Assembly: GCA_030998225.1 (NCBI GenBank)
Contig: JAPYXD010000701.1
Span: forward strand, 16,988,501-17,052,500
Reading direction: 5' to 3'
Source of the DNA: Diplolepis rosae
Lineage: Eukaryota > Arthropoda > Insecta > Hymenoptera > Diplolepididae
DNA length: 64,000 nucleotides
Below the pieces are notes generated by a model. The model saw nothing but the letters and a program-made list of their open reading frames with translations, was not told the origin of the DNA and did not search any database. Positions 20,564-31,821 of the stretch are shown here, piece by piece; the stretch's first letter is position 1, and each line of letters begins with the position of its first letter. Position numbers and translations under genes: made by a program.

Positions 20564-22292
20564 AGGGCCGGTTTCACTAACTTCGATTAGCTCATAATCG
20601 AGGTCCATCAAGCTAGCACCTCTACAATTGAAGTTCCCCAATTTTTTTATATCAGAATTTTGGGCTTTTTTGGGCTCCAATACTTTTTCCGAAAAATCAA
20701 ATTTCGTGTGGAGGTACTAGCTTGAATCAAGCTAGCACCTCCACTATACAAAAATTCAAATAAATTAGAAATAAACTACACCAGAATTTTGGGCTTTTTT
20801 TGGGCTCTGGAAATCACCTAAAACTAATTTTCAAAAACCACCCCTATGCCCAAAAAAACAACTCTCTTTTTAAAACATAAGCCCTCCAGGAATTAAAGGG
20901 TACCAGAATTTTAGGCTTTCTTTGGGCTCTCCGAAAATGTCTATATCGATTTTTGGGCTCGAACCCTTAACACCAAATCGCACCCCTGCATGGCCATACA
21001 GAGACGACTTTGAATAAAAATCATCTTTTTACAAATTTTTGAAGCGTAGGAAGACTCTCTGATTTTTGGGCTCTTCGAAAACGTCCATATCGATTTTTGG
21101 GCTTCAACCCTTAAGATCAAAATGCACCCCTGCATAACCACGTAGACACGACTTTAAATAAAATCATCTTTTTGCAAATTTTAAGGTCTAGGAAGACTCT
21201 CTGATTTTTGGGCTCTTCGAATATGTCTATATCGATTTTTGGACTTCAACCCTTAACAACGAAATGCACCGCTGCATGGCCATGTACAGAGGACTTTCAC
21301 TAAAATTGATCTTTTTTCAAACTTTCTGGTCTAGGGAGATTCTATGATTTTTGGGCTCTTCAAAAATACCCCTATCGATTTTTGTTCACCAACCCTTAAC
21401 ACCGAAATGCACCCCTACATGGCCATGTAGACACGACTTCGACTAAAAATCATCTTTTTTTGAATTTTATTGTCTAGGAGTACTTTCTGATTTTTGGGCT
21501 CTTCGAAAATGTCTATATCGATTTTTGGGCTCCAATCCTTAACACCAAATCACACCCCTGCATGGCCATGCAGAGACGAGTTTTAATAAAAATCATCTTT
21601 TTGTAAACTTTAAGGTCAGAAAGACTCTCTTATTAAAGATGACTTTTAGTGAAAGTCGTGTCTACGTGGTTATGCAGGGGTGCATTTTGCTGTTAAGGGT
21701 TGTAGCCCAAAAATCAGAGAGTCTTCCTACACCTTAAAATTTGCAAAAAGATGATTTTTATTCAAAGTCGTCTCTGTATGGCCATGCAGGGGTGCGATTT
21801 GGTGTTAAGGGTTGGAGCCCAAAAATCGATAGACATTTTCGAAGAGCCCAAAAAAGCATAAAATTCTGGTACCCTTTAATTCCTGGAGGGCTTATTTTTT
21901 AAAAAGAGGGTTGTTTTTTTGGGCAAAGGGTGGTTTTTGAAAATTGGTTTTGGGTGATTTCCAGAGCCCAAAAAAGCCCAAAATTCTGGTGTAGTTTATT
22001 TTGAATTTATTTGAATTTTTTTATAGTGGAGGTGCTAGCTTGATTCAAACTAGTACCTCCACACGAAATTTGATTTTTCGGAAAAAGTATCGGAGCCCAA
22101 AAATCGGCAATGGAGCCCAAAAAAAGCCCAAAATTCTCATTTAAAAAAATTGGGGAACTTCAATTCTGGAGGTGCTAGCTTGATGGACCTTCATAATCGG
22201 TCGTTAAACCCTCAGATTAACTAACATCAGAATTTAGAATGACGGATTTACCCGCCTATTATAATTCAATCGACTTTGGCGGAATCGGCCCT
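20564..22292. repeat. Possible older element with AGGGCCG ends, host of the foldback
   Basis: agggccggtttc at 20564 faces gaatcggccct ending at 22292. They form a short imperfect inverted repeat that surrounds the foldback insertion and about 65 bp of flank. With the foldback and one copy of its 9-bp duplication removed, the enclosed unit would be only about 130 bp, like a small MITE. The evidence is only the short ends. Confidence 0.35.
20601..22190. mobile_element. Foldback/Mutator-like element with 9-bp target duplication
   Basis: The element begins AGGTCCATCAAGCTAGCACC and ends with the exact reverse complement; both sides carry the direct repeat TCATAATCG (20592-20600 and 22191-22199). 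The arms are long inverted repeats: the left arm runs to about 21650 and the right arm from about 21655. Within the left arm a unit of about 140-145 bp is repeated at least five times, starting near 20927, 21067, 21209, 21354 and 21497. Each carries gggctcttcgaaaatgtcta, catggccatg and a stretch like aaaatcatcttttt. The right arm has fewer inverted units, so the arms are unequal. A 9-bp duplication with tandem-repeat arms is the hallmark of Drosophila FB-type (MULE-related) elements. No transposase is present. Confidence 0.88.
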
Positions 22293-23279
22293 TCAAGTTG
22301 TAGCGTATCTCAAGGGTTCAACGTACCATAGGTTGGCGATCTTTAATTTAAAGGAAGTATAATAATTCGTTCAATTAGCTACGAAGACCAACCCTAATTC
22401 GCTTCACTAACCATAGTAAGTTATCCTAGCGCGAAATAGCAATTTTGCAATGACTGGTGTAACATTGCACTGCATGAGAGCATCACACCATTGCCGTCAC
22501 AGGAAGGGATTGTAGAATTGGCACGGAGGTCTCATCGGGCATAAATTTCAATCAACGGCACTGCCACGTCGAATAGAGGCTGAAACACAATTGCGTTTTC
22601 ATTGAAGGCGTCGCTCCTGTTCGTCCCACAGTTATTTATCGCTATTCTCCATAGAGATGTGCGGTTTGCTTTATGCCGTTAGTATACATGAACGAGCCAC
22701 CAGTGTTTTATCTTTTTTGCAGTTTTTTACTTTTTTCTGTACGCTTTAGTTTTTGCTATCAGGTAAAAATTTTACTCTCTTGACCAAAAGTGTATTGACA
22801 AAAAATTTATCAGATTCAATTGACGATTTTAATATAGAATTTTTTCAAGTTGCTGAACCGGAAAATAGACTAGAAGTTTGGAATTTCAAAAATGCCTGAT
22901 CGAATAAGGTGAAACAAAATTGAAAAATGTCAGATTTATATACAAAACTAAGTAACATAGTATGATGGTCACTCCGAAAGTTTTGACAATAGAGATGTTT
23001 TAGGTATGCCAAATGGATTAGACATAAATGTTGAAAAACTTAGATGTTTCTACAGACGACAACACTCATCCGAAAGTATAATATTAATTGTTTGTTTCAG
23101 GCGTCATTTCAAATTTATCAAATGTGTAAGACATAATAGATTTAACAAGAGAACATTTTCAGGCAATGAGTTTTTAGGAATTTCGATTTAATTTTTTCTA
23201 CATGATTATTTATGTGTGAAAAATTATATGCGTATTGGATCCCTCACAATTAGTCAGATGAATAAAATTAGATTCATCA

Positions 23280-23535
23280 AATCTAGTTTATAAGAACGTA
23301 AGTAGTAACGAATCTTGGATATAAGGATACGAGCCCGGAAAAAATCAATGGACTGTTTGGGTGTCTCAAAATAAAGCAAAACCAACAAAAGTTGTTCGGT
23401 TTGACACCGTTAATAAAAATGATTGTTTACTTTGTATATAAAACTTGTTATGTAGCAACAGTAACTCTTGAAGATCGTCGCAATGAGTCAAGCCATGTCA
23501 ACTGTACTACAAAATTTTCGATGAAAATCTAAATA
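23280..23535 (+). pseudogene. Old mariner transposase relic E
   Basis: Around 23310 the frame reads NESWI, stop, GYEPGK, NQWTVWVSQNKAKPTKVVRF. After a shift it continues KTCYVATVTLEDRR near 23445. This matches the block after the first catalytic Asp of an irritans/cecropia-like mariner (DESWIY-Y-P; TVW; PTKV-R; GHVATV). The catalytic Asp itself appears as Asn. Flanking sequence is too decayed to give ends. It is much older than copies A-D. Confidence 0.55.
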
Positions 23536-24601
23536 ATGAAAACAATAATATATTCTTAAAGTATTTAGTGATACAAAAAAAACACTTCCAAGGTCAAATA
23601 CAAAAATTACTGATTGGCTTAAAAGAATGAAAAAGTATAAAGAATACAAAGGCGAATATTTCGAAAAACAGTAAAAAAGCATCATGATGTATACCTGAAT
23701 TATAAAAATATTGGCCACACAGATAGTGAAGAACTTATTCTTTATAATTGTTATATTAAAATATGTTTCACAATGATTCCTTCAAAAAATCGCCAAAAGA
23801 AAAGTAAAATTTCAAAGAAAATAATAATTATGATGATAATATTGATTTTGTTTCTATCATAACTCTTTTTTTTCGTTATTTTGAAGTAGGTACTCATTGT
23901 CATAATTTTTTGCTATTATATGTTGTATAAAGCTGTTGCTGATCCTGTCTCCTGCAGCTTAGGCGACTTAACCAAATGTCCAGAATGTTGTTACGTTCCA
24001 TGGAAACGTCGAAGTTTGATTAGAAGGGGTACGAGCACGAAGAACTTCTATATATTTGTATACACACTCCTATGGAGTTACCAAACTCTACGAAAACTTG
24101 CTCATTAATGGATCAGAACTTCGATGCTTTGGTAAATCTTCGATGTAATCTACGGTTAAGGAAGAGTAGCAATTCAAACTACCAACAACAGCAGAGCTGC
24201 CTAAACACTCAGAGCACCCACAGCTACGATTTGCACACGTTTCTAATTAGATACAACTACAAGACTTATAATCGATCGTTTTCGAGAACTAATATTATTC
24301 ATATTGAATAATTGTAATCTATTCCAAAATGTTAAAGTGGTTGGTTCAAGAGGGAGGCAGATTAGAAGATCGTAATTTATTAGTCTTAAAAACTGTACAT
24401 GATATTGCTCAACGTATATTATACTGGAAAACCTAAAACATTCCTTCTTTATTAATAAATATTAATAGTCAAAGTTTTCTAGTTTCTCCCAACTTTTGTC
24501 ACTGTAGGTCATAATATTTTACTAAATATTATTAAATTTTATTACTGGTATCAGTAATATACAACATTACTGAATATGAGCTCATTTTCTCTGTTGAAAA
24601 G

Positions 24602-24692
24602 ATCTTCAAGGAAATCCGCGATCAATCAACTGACACGTGGATTTCCTCGCGTAAATCTTGTCCGAAATTATGGCGAGGATTTCCTTGAGGAT
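24602..24692. repeat. Hairpin with AGGAAATCC arms
   Basis: atcttcaaggaaatccgcg pairs with cgaggatttccttgaggat. A third copy of the arm (gtggatttcctcgcg) lies in the loop, so alternative foldings are possible. Confidence 0.55.
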
Positions 24693-25302
24693 TGTTTAAT
24701 AAACATTATGTACTCAATTAGGATAGATTCTAAAATAAAACTTTCATTTTTTTACTATTACTTAGAACGTTGTATGTTTCATAAAAATAACTATATTTTA
24801 ATAACATTTTTCGAAAAAAAATTAAGTGAATATATATTTCATTATGTAGAAGAAACCGAAAGTGTAATGTAATTAAAGTAAAAAATAAGTAAAAACTAGT
24901 CAATTTCACTATTTAATGTAATTTCTTATGCATAATAATACGTTTTCACTGATAATATTTTTTAGAAAAAATGATTCTTTACTACAGAAATTAAAAATTA
25001 AGAACCCTTTGCATATAATTCCAATCAATGCTCAGTATTCAATCAAATGAAATTCAGTGTTGATGGAATCAATATATTTCATTATAGCATAAAATTTTAT
25101 AAGCAAAGTCCATGATTTGAAATTTGAATTAATTTAATTCATTTAATTAAATCATTATGCACGCATTGATAAAAAAATGCTATTTAATTTATAGAATTTT
25201 TGCCAAAAACACGTATATCATTGATTTAAATTAAATACTACAAAATATACATACTTTTGCCATAAATTTTATAGATTTATTAGTATCTTTTTTTAGTGTA
25301 TT

Positions 25303-25431
25303 GGGGAAAAATCACAGCAAAAACTTCTTGACTGCCTGATACAAGTCGTGGATTTCCAAAAAAAATGGAATCGTTTCATTTCTACAACTACTAACAAGCA
25401 GTCAAAATATTTTTACTGTGCATTTTTCCAC
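25303..25431. repeat. Short foldback, about 129 bp
   Basis: ggggaaaaatcacagcaaaa, continuing acttcttgactgc, faces the reverse complement gcagtcaaaatatttttact followed by gtgcatttttccac. The arms of about 33 bp agree at most positions. Confidence 0.55.
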
Positions 25432-27380
25432 ATGTGAAATTTTCTCCCCTATAATTTATTCTTGCAAATTTTTTAAATTTTTATGATAAGTAATTATTAT
25501 AATATTTTAATGATAATTAATTAATATAGGTTTATGTCACACAGTCGTTGAATTTTTTTATTCGCATAAAATGCATAAATTTTTGCAAATGATTTTAGGT
25601 GATATTATAATTCTTAATCATTAATCCAATAGTAATGTAATGACGAGTGATAAAATTAAAATATGTATATTTTAATAAAATTCGTACTTGATATAATAAA
25701 GGTTGTATTCTTCTTTATATTTTTAACTATTAATAGTTTACTTATCCATATTTTAACAAACACTATCAAATTTTTGTATTAAACATTTCAACATATGACT
25801 TCATCAAAAAATCATCCATGTACTAGCGTATAAAAAATAATATGAAAATGCACGTCATAATTTATTATCTAAATAACTTAGAAAATAATAGTTCTCATCA
25901 TAAGGTATTACGACAATTATAAGTATTTTATTAATGATAAAAATTCTCTTCTCGATCAAGATTTATTTTTGGCCTACCTTTTTAGCAAAGTTGGTAATAA
26001 AATTTTCAAAGATATATGCATTATTAAAATAAAATTATGATACAAATTTCAACTCACTACAACATGGATTCGAAAATGAGAGCAAATTAACAGTGATCAG
26101 TAATTTGACAGGAAATACTGAATATTGAAGAATTCCTAGAATCTCACTTGCAATAAAAATCAATACGCCCATGCTGCCATAACACAATTTCAAATTTATA
26201 TAAATATCAGAATTTGAAAAATGACTTGAGTACTATAGAACACATGTTTTTATGGAACTGCATTCGTTTAAACCAAAATAGATTAAAAACATTTATTTTT
26301 AATTCACTTTTCTTTTACTTTCATCATTCGAGGTCACTTCGTAAATGCAAAAAACACAACAATGGAACTGAAAATATAGAGACCAAATACTAATCTTCAT
26401 ATGATTGGTGCATGATTGGCGCTGCGATCAATGAAAATTGCGGTGAGAATAGCAACTACCAGGTGATCAAATAACGAAAATCCATTTAAAACTTTAAAAA
26501 ATAATTGCGAGTTATAAATGTTTATATAAGTCGTGTACGTATTTAAAAGTTATCTTGCGATTTAAAAGATTATTTGATTTTCATAGATATTTTATGAAGT
26601 ACATGAAACTCATGAGAATACTTATTATTCGTTATTAATTTTTATAATTTTGAATGAGATTCCAAAACTTCCTTACCTACCAGCACCTGAGAGCGTGATA
26701 TTCGCGCCAGAAGTCTCAGTGCACACACAAGACTATTTTGAGCATATTTAGATTAAATTCCTATGTATACAAATAATACGAAAACGAATTAAGTAATTCA
26801 AAATGCAAGAGAGACTGCTTTTTATCATCTTAATAAACTTTTCAGATTTTGCTGAATGCTCTCGTTGCAATGTGGAGAGTAACTCCTAAAATTGTGCCAT
26901 TTAACCTTTAATTCATAAGACTATCCAAATTTCGAGTTTTTAAAAGGAAGGAAAAGTCAATGTTATTATTGCTTCCAGTACATTGATTTGATTATTGAAG
27001 TGAACATTTATGCAAAGGACCTTTTAGGATTAGGAAGTATGAGAATTATTTGTCATGTATGGTTAAAAAATTACTATCTCCGCCTACAACGTGACAATAG
27101 AAATCGTTCAGGGTCCAAAAGAATTTATTTTTAAATATTTTAACAATGTTTTTTACACAAAATTCACAATATGTAAACAATATATTTTCCCAGTATTATT
27201 ATTCCTTTACAATGATATCTTCTGTTATTTAGGTTATCTAATATTTTAATAAATTTTGGAAATATTAATTTTGAATGTTTTATGATCGATCGATTTCTGA
27301 ATTTGAATTCCAAATTTCAAAGCTTCTAGTAGGTATTTTTACTGCAGCAAACGGCGAAATTGTTTTCATTGGTAATGTAT

Positions 27381-27619
27381 GGGAAGGGATGTTTTTTAAA
27401 ATTTCTGCAGTAAAAAGATTTTGGAAAAAATTGTATTAGTGAAAATATGTTTGATTATAAGAAAGGAATTGAAATAAATAATAAAACATGAAATAAAAAA
27501 TTTGTCAAAATTATTCATTATTGTTTGCTTTAATTTCTTTTGTATAATAAAAAATTTTCACTAGTAAAATTTATTCAGAAAATGCTTTATTGCAAAAATT
27601 GAAAAATTATATCCCTTCC
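27381..27619. repeat. Foldback repeat, about 240 bp
   Basis: The arm 27381-27446 (gggaagggatgttttttaaa ... attagtgaaaat) matches the reverse complement of 27554-27619 over about 66 bp with scattered mismatches, for example attttcacta and atcccttcc. It is likely an old MITE. Confidence 0.5.
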
Positions 27620-28867
27620 TTTATCTCGACAAACTGAAGTTATCTGTTAATGGGAGTGAAAATGCCTAATAGATTTTTAAACTTTTTACTTGAAAATCCT
27701 TCTGGATGTTCCGGAATTCCGAAGTATTTCAATTTTTAAAGCAATCAAATTTTAGACAGTTGAATAAAAAACTATTTTTTGATAAACTTTTCTTACTAAT
27801 TTGGAGTAATTTATTAATATTGATTTAAGCTTTCATTTAATTTTGAATATATACAGAGTTTGAATTAAATTTTAGAAATTAAATAATTTTTTCTGTAAAT
27901 GTTTTTTTCTCAAATTTTTATGATATTCCAAGGTTTTCTATGTGTGTATGTACTATGATTAATGATACTATTTTAATTATCACAAATGGGATTGAGATAC
28001 ATTTTCAATCGGTCATAGAAAGGTTGTGATGCTTCAGAGATACAATCATGCTGCTTGTTAACGTGAAAGTGAGATTGCATCGTCGCGCAAAGGAACCTGA
28101 TGCAATTGTTCCTCTCACAGGAAAGCTTGATAATTAACAGTTTTTCGAAAACGTTTCATTGTTCCCCGAGCTCGATTGTCTTTTTGCAACTGTGAATTAA
28201 GGATTCGAATGTTTCTCCTTACTAAGATTGATCGCAATGAAGATATTTCGCGTGTCTTTTTAGCTGCTTTGAGCCCTCTTTGCTTCATGAGAAAATTTTT
28301 TTCACATTTGATTCAACTAAATTAGACAGGAAGATGCTCAGAAAGTAGTTAATCTTTTCCAGTCCTAAGAATTCTTGAGAATTTATTAATACTACATTCT
28401 TAAATAGTGCAAATGATAATCAAATGATCAGTCTTCTCTCGTTACGAATTGTCCTATAAACATTCTCATGGCATCAGAAGTTATTGTTTCTATAGGAGAC
28501 GCAAGGATAATATGAAGGAAGGAAAATGAATACAAAAAAGAAGAATTGCTATTTAGAAAAGACATTTACATATTTATATATATAAAATATAATACAATTT
28601 GTTACAGTGTAGGTGATAGTGTAGCGTCTTAGCCGTAAACATTAGGTGTAAATTAGGTCGGTATAAATCTAAGACAAGTTTTTCTCCATCTTTTTTCTGG
28701 AAGGACAGGGTGTTTGGTACATGTATATACGTAAACGATAGAGCTATAAAGAATCTATTCACCTAGTCACTCGATTTAGGTATGTGGACTGTACCTATAG
28801 GACTTTTGGATGTGTATACGTGAATCTATGACTATGTACAGAATTCTCCTATGTACACGCATTCTTC

Positions 28868-28925
28868 CTCATTCTCTCTTCTCTTTCACTCTCTCGCTCT
28901 CTCTCTTTCCTTTTTTCTCTCACTC
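28868..28925. repeat. CT-rich microsatellite
   Basis: ttctctcttctctttcactc followed by tctcgctctctctctttcc: a pyrimidine-rich simple sequence on the plus strand. Confidence 0.7.
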
Positions 28926-31370
28926 GCTTACTCACCATATGCACTGCAATCCAGCTCAGTGCCGACCAGCATTAACAGCAATGCGGCAGCATTCAGTGAT
29001 CCCTAAAACTTCTACATACAATACATACAGTGACAGTCTTTCCTGGTCTCGCCACACAACCCCCTAAGCGAGCAACTCACTCCACATCCAGTATGGTCGA
29101 TGAGGTTTCGCCTGCCAGCCAATAACTTTTCTCCTAATACCGAAAGTTCGCTTTCATCGCCGTTTTTTGAAATGCCGGAATTTTAACGATTTTGGCAAAG
29201 CAACTGTGATCTTGTGAATATGCAGAATGACTGGCAATTCATTTGATATGTAGAAAACAAATTTTAATCTATGCTATGGAAAAATGATTTCGGTTTTTAA
29301 ATTTTTATACAATTTTAGTGGAACTTTCGTTTAAGAGTTTTGTATTGGCGAGACAATTTGATTTATGATTGTCAACAAAAAAATGCAATAAAGAAATGAA
29401 AAGGTATGCTTTTATCTTTAATTTTGTCCAGAATAGATGAATGACTAGCATCTTCTTTCATATTGAATTTCATTTCACTGGGTTGAATTAAAACAAAAAT
29501 CTATTTAAAAAATCACTGGGTTGTTTAAATAAATAAATAATGAGTGAAGCGTGTTGAGACCAAGATATCGCATTTCAAATGAAGTAACAAACACGTGATT
29601 GAAATCCGCCGAATACAATAAACGCATAATATATCATTCTCTATCTATAACATAATTCCAGTTATTTAAGTGACACATAATTGTGACATTTTGTTGATTG
29701 TTCTGGTCATATCACTGGCAGTTTCCCTAGTGCCCAACTCTCTCGCTCCCACTTGGCGACTCTAGTGATCGGGTTGATAGTAGTGTTTCTGTATCGACGT
29801 GAATCTCTATAGCGGAAACAAAAGTTTAAGTGGGTGGTTCGCTGCTGCCTCGGGCTCAACTTGCGAACGTGAAAAGTCGAAAACTAACTTCATCGATTAT
29901 AAATCACTGGCTAGGTACACAGTAATGAATTTACTTTTAGCGAACCAATGAAAAGTAATGGTAATCCTTTTTGCCTTCGGCAATCAGCGACAAATTGAGG
30001 GATTTCAATTCAGACTCAAGAACCTTATTCAAATTTCAAAGTTTATAAAACGAAACTGTTCGCCAATAAATGATAGTGGTTTTACAAGGCAAACTTTGGT
30101 AGAATATCGAGACGTTGCTTTCGAATTTAGGTTGTGCTTTGGATTTAGTCTGCCTTATCTTACAACACACAGATGCCCTATGACATTTATGAATAATGAT
30201 CATATTAAATTGTAAAATATTACTATACGACATATTAATATCGATTAGTCAACTATGTGAAACGCTATTCTCTAGGAGGGAACCTGTTATCATCTCTCAG
30301 ATACTCAATTCCGCTTTATGGTGGGCTCAATCTAACATCAAAAATTTAATTTTTCTTGAAAGCTCTCACATGAAAAATGTATCTAGAAAAAAAGGTTTTT
30401 TCTTAGTTTTTTTTCTTAGTTATTTAGGATTTGAAAACAAAACCATTGATCCCGGCAGGTTTTAGAGACAGAAGTAAAGCATCTTTCTAAAATTATTTAA
30501 GCTCCGAAATAGAATCACGTAGAAATTGGAGATGCAGATCAGTCAGTGAATATTTTCGTGCATAAAGCAAGATGAGTCAACATTGAAAATAATCTCTCTT
30601 TACAACTTTAAATAAGAATAAATAAATATCCTTTCCACACGAAACTGCGAAAGGATATTACTATGTATAAAAACTGTACACAATAATACAAGTAAGTAAT
30701 ACGAACGTTGATCTAATCACATGGATAGACTTATAAATGAAATCAGTACTCGCCGACTACTCAACACAATGTTTGCAATGAAACACCTTTTTCCCGGTAA
30801 ATAGACCATCGCTCCTACAACTTTCACAAAAGTTCTAATAAAATTAACAAAATATACAATTTCCGCACTGGGAGTCGCGCAAATCTGAAAGTCGTAAGAA
30901 TTCCATTTACTAAAGCGGAAAATAAATGATATTTTCATCTAGCATTCGAAGTATATAAAATAAATACCGGAACGTTTAACGACTCTCACTTGGCAAATGA
31001 ACAGCCTGTATATATATATTGGTCTCTTTAAAAGAGAATCCAAGAACCTACGCCTTCTCGTCGTCAGTACATTCGTTCTTTTCGAAGATATATTTCAATG
31101 AGAATATGTTATCTAGCCATTCAATAAAGTTCTGAAGCCAACTGTATCTTATATTGGAAGAACCTGTCGTTATCATTCACGAAGGCCTCACACCGAAAGA
31201 TAGCCGAATATCCGAATAGAGAACAGGTGTGCTCTAAGATATCTCGAATCCCCATTAGACACTTTACCATCGACTTGGTACTCACGTAAGCGTCTCCGTT
31301 GAAGTTTTTCATAGCTGTGTAGCTGGATGATTCAATATATTCACTGAAAAACTTACATGTCCCACGGCCT

Positions 31371-31821
31371 TCACCTAAACGCTAAAACTATCACGGCCAC
31401 TAGTAACGCCACAGAAACAGACTTTGCACCAGAACTTCCGGCCACCGGGCCTTCGCTACTACGAGACACTTTATTGCGAACTAATTGTCCGCGTTCCACT
31501 GCATTGGAGTCGTCACTCTCTGGCGTCCCAATGTCTCCGTCTTCACTCAGAATCATGGATAACCTATTTCTGAGTGGTTTTTTCGAACACGGCACTGTGG
31601 TCTCTCGATACGTCTTCAATATTCGAGGATAGTGAGCCTCGACTTTCATTCCCTGTAAGGCAACCCCTTTGCTGTTCGAGCAAAGCGGCTTAAATGTTCC
31701 TCTTCGAGTGGCATCTTGGAAACTTTGGAAGCTCGACTGCCAATCGTAGCTCAGTAAACGTTCCTCCAAAGTCATCCCGGCCAAGTCAGCAGGTTCCTGG
31801 ATCTTCACCGGGCCGGAACCT
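31371..31821 (-). CDS. MOXD-like gene, last exon with putative GPI signal
   Basis: It completes the split Glu codon and adds 149 residues, starting GSGPVKIQEPADL and passing LLSYDWQSSFQSFQ and GTFKPLCSN. A polar Ser/Glu/Asp-rich linker leads to SSGAKS, and the chain ends in a hydrophobic run at the extreme C-terminus (VSVALLVAVIVLAF, one Arg, stop at 31371-31373). A terminal hydrophobic tail directly preceded by small residues fits GPI attachment; a single-pass membrane anchor is the alternative. Confidence 0.9.

Larger units (their letters stand above)
23536..31370. other. Gene-poor AT-rich intergenic stretch
   Basis: I see no exon with coding signature. It holds small foldbacks at 24602-24692, 25303-25431 and 27381-27619 and a pyrimidine-rich stretch at 28868-28925. 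The 3' untranslated region of the MOXD gene must begin at 31370 and run leftwards. No canonical AATAAA on the minus strand was evident within the first kilobase, so the transcript end is not assigned. Confidence 0.5.

Noticed and set aside
20417..20680. 87-codon minus-strand open frame
   Set aside because: It crosses the boundary of the foldback element and its end is built from repeat arm sequence; no domain.
20915..21520. Evenly spaced repeats of about 143 bp, superficially array-like
   Set aside because: They are not CRISPR: the units are long and similar throughout, lie in inverted arms and belong to the foldback element of a eukaryotic genome.
23920..24872. Several 60-100 codon plus-strand frames
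   Set aside because: They lie in AT-rich intergenic DNA; no recognisable domain, and one contains a hairpin repeat.
31357..31632. 91-codon plus-strand open frame
   Set aside because: It is antisense to the last MOXD exon.
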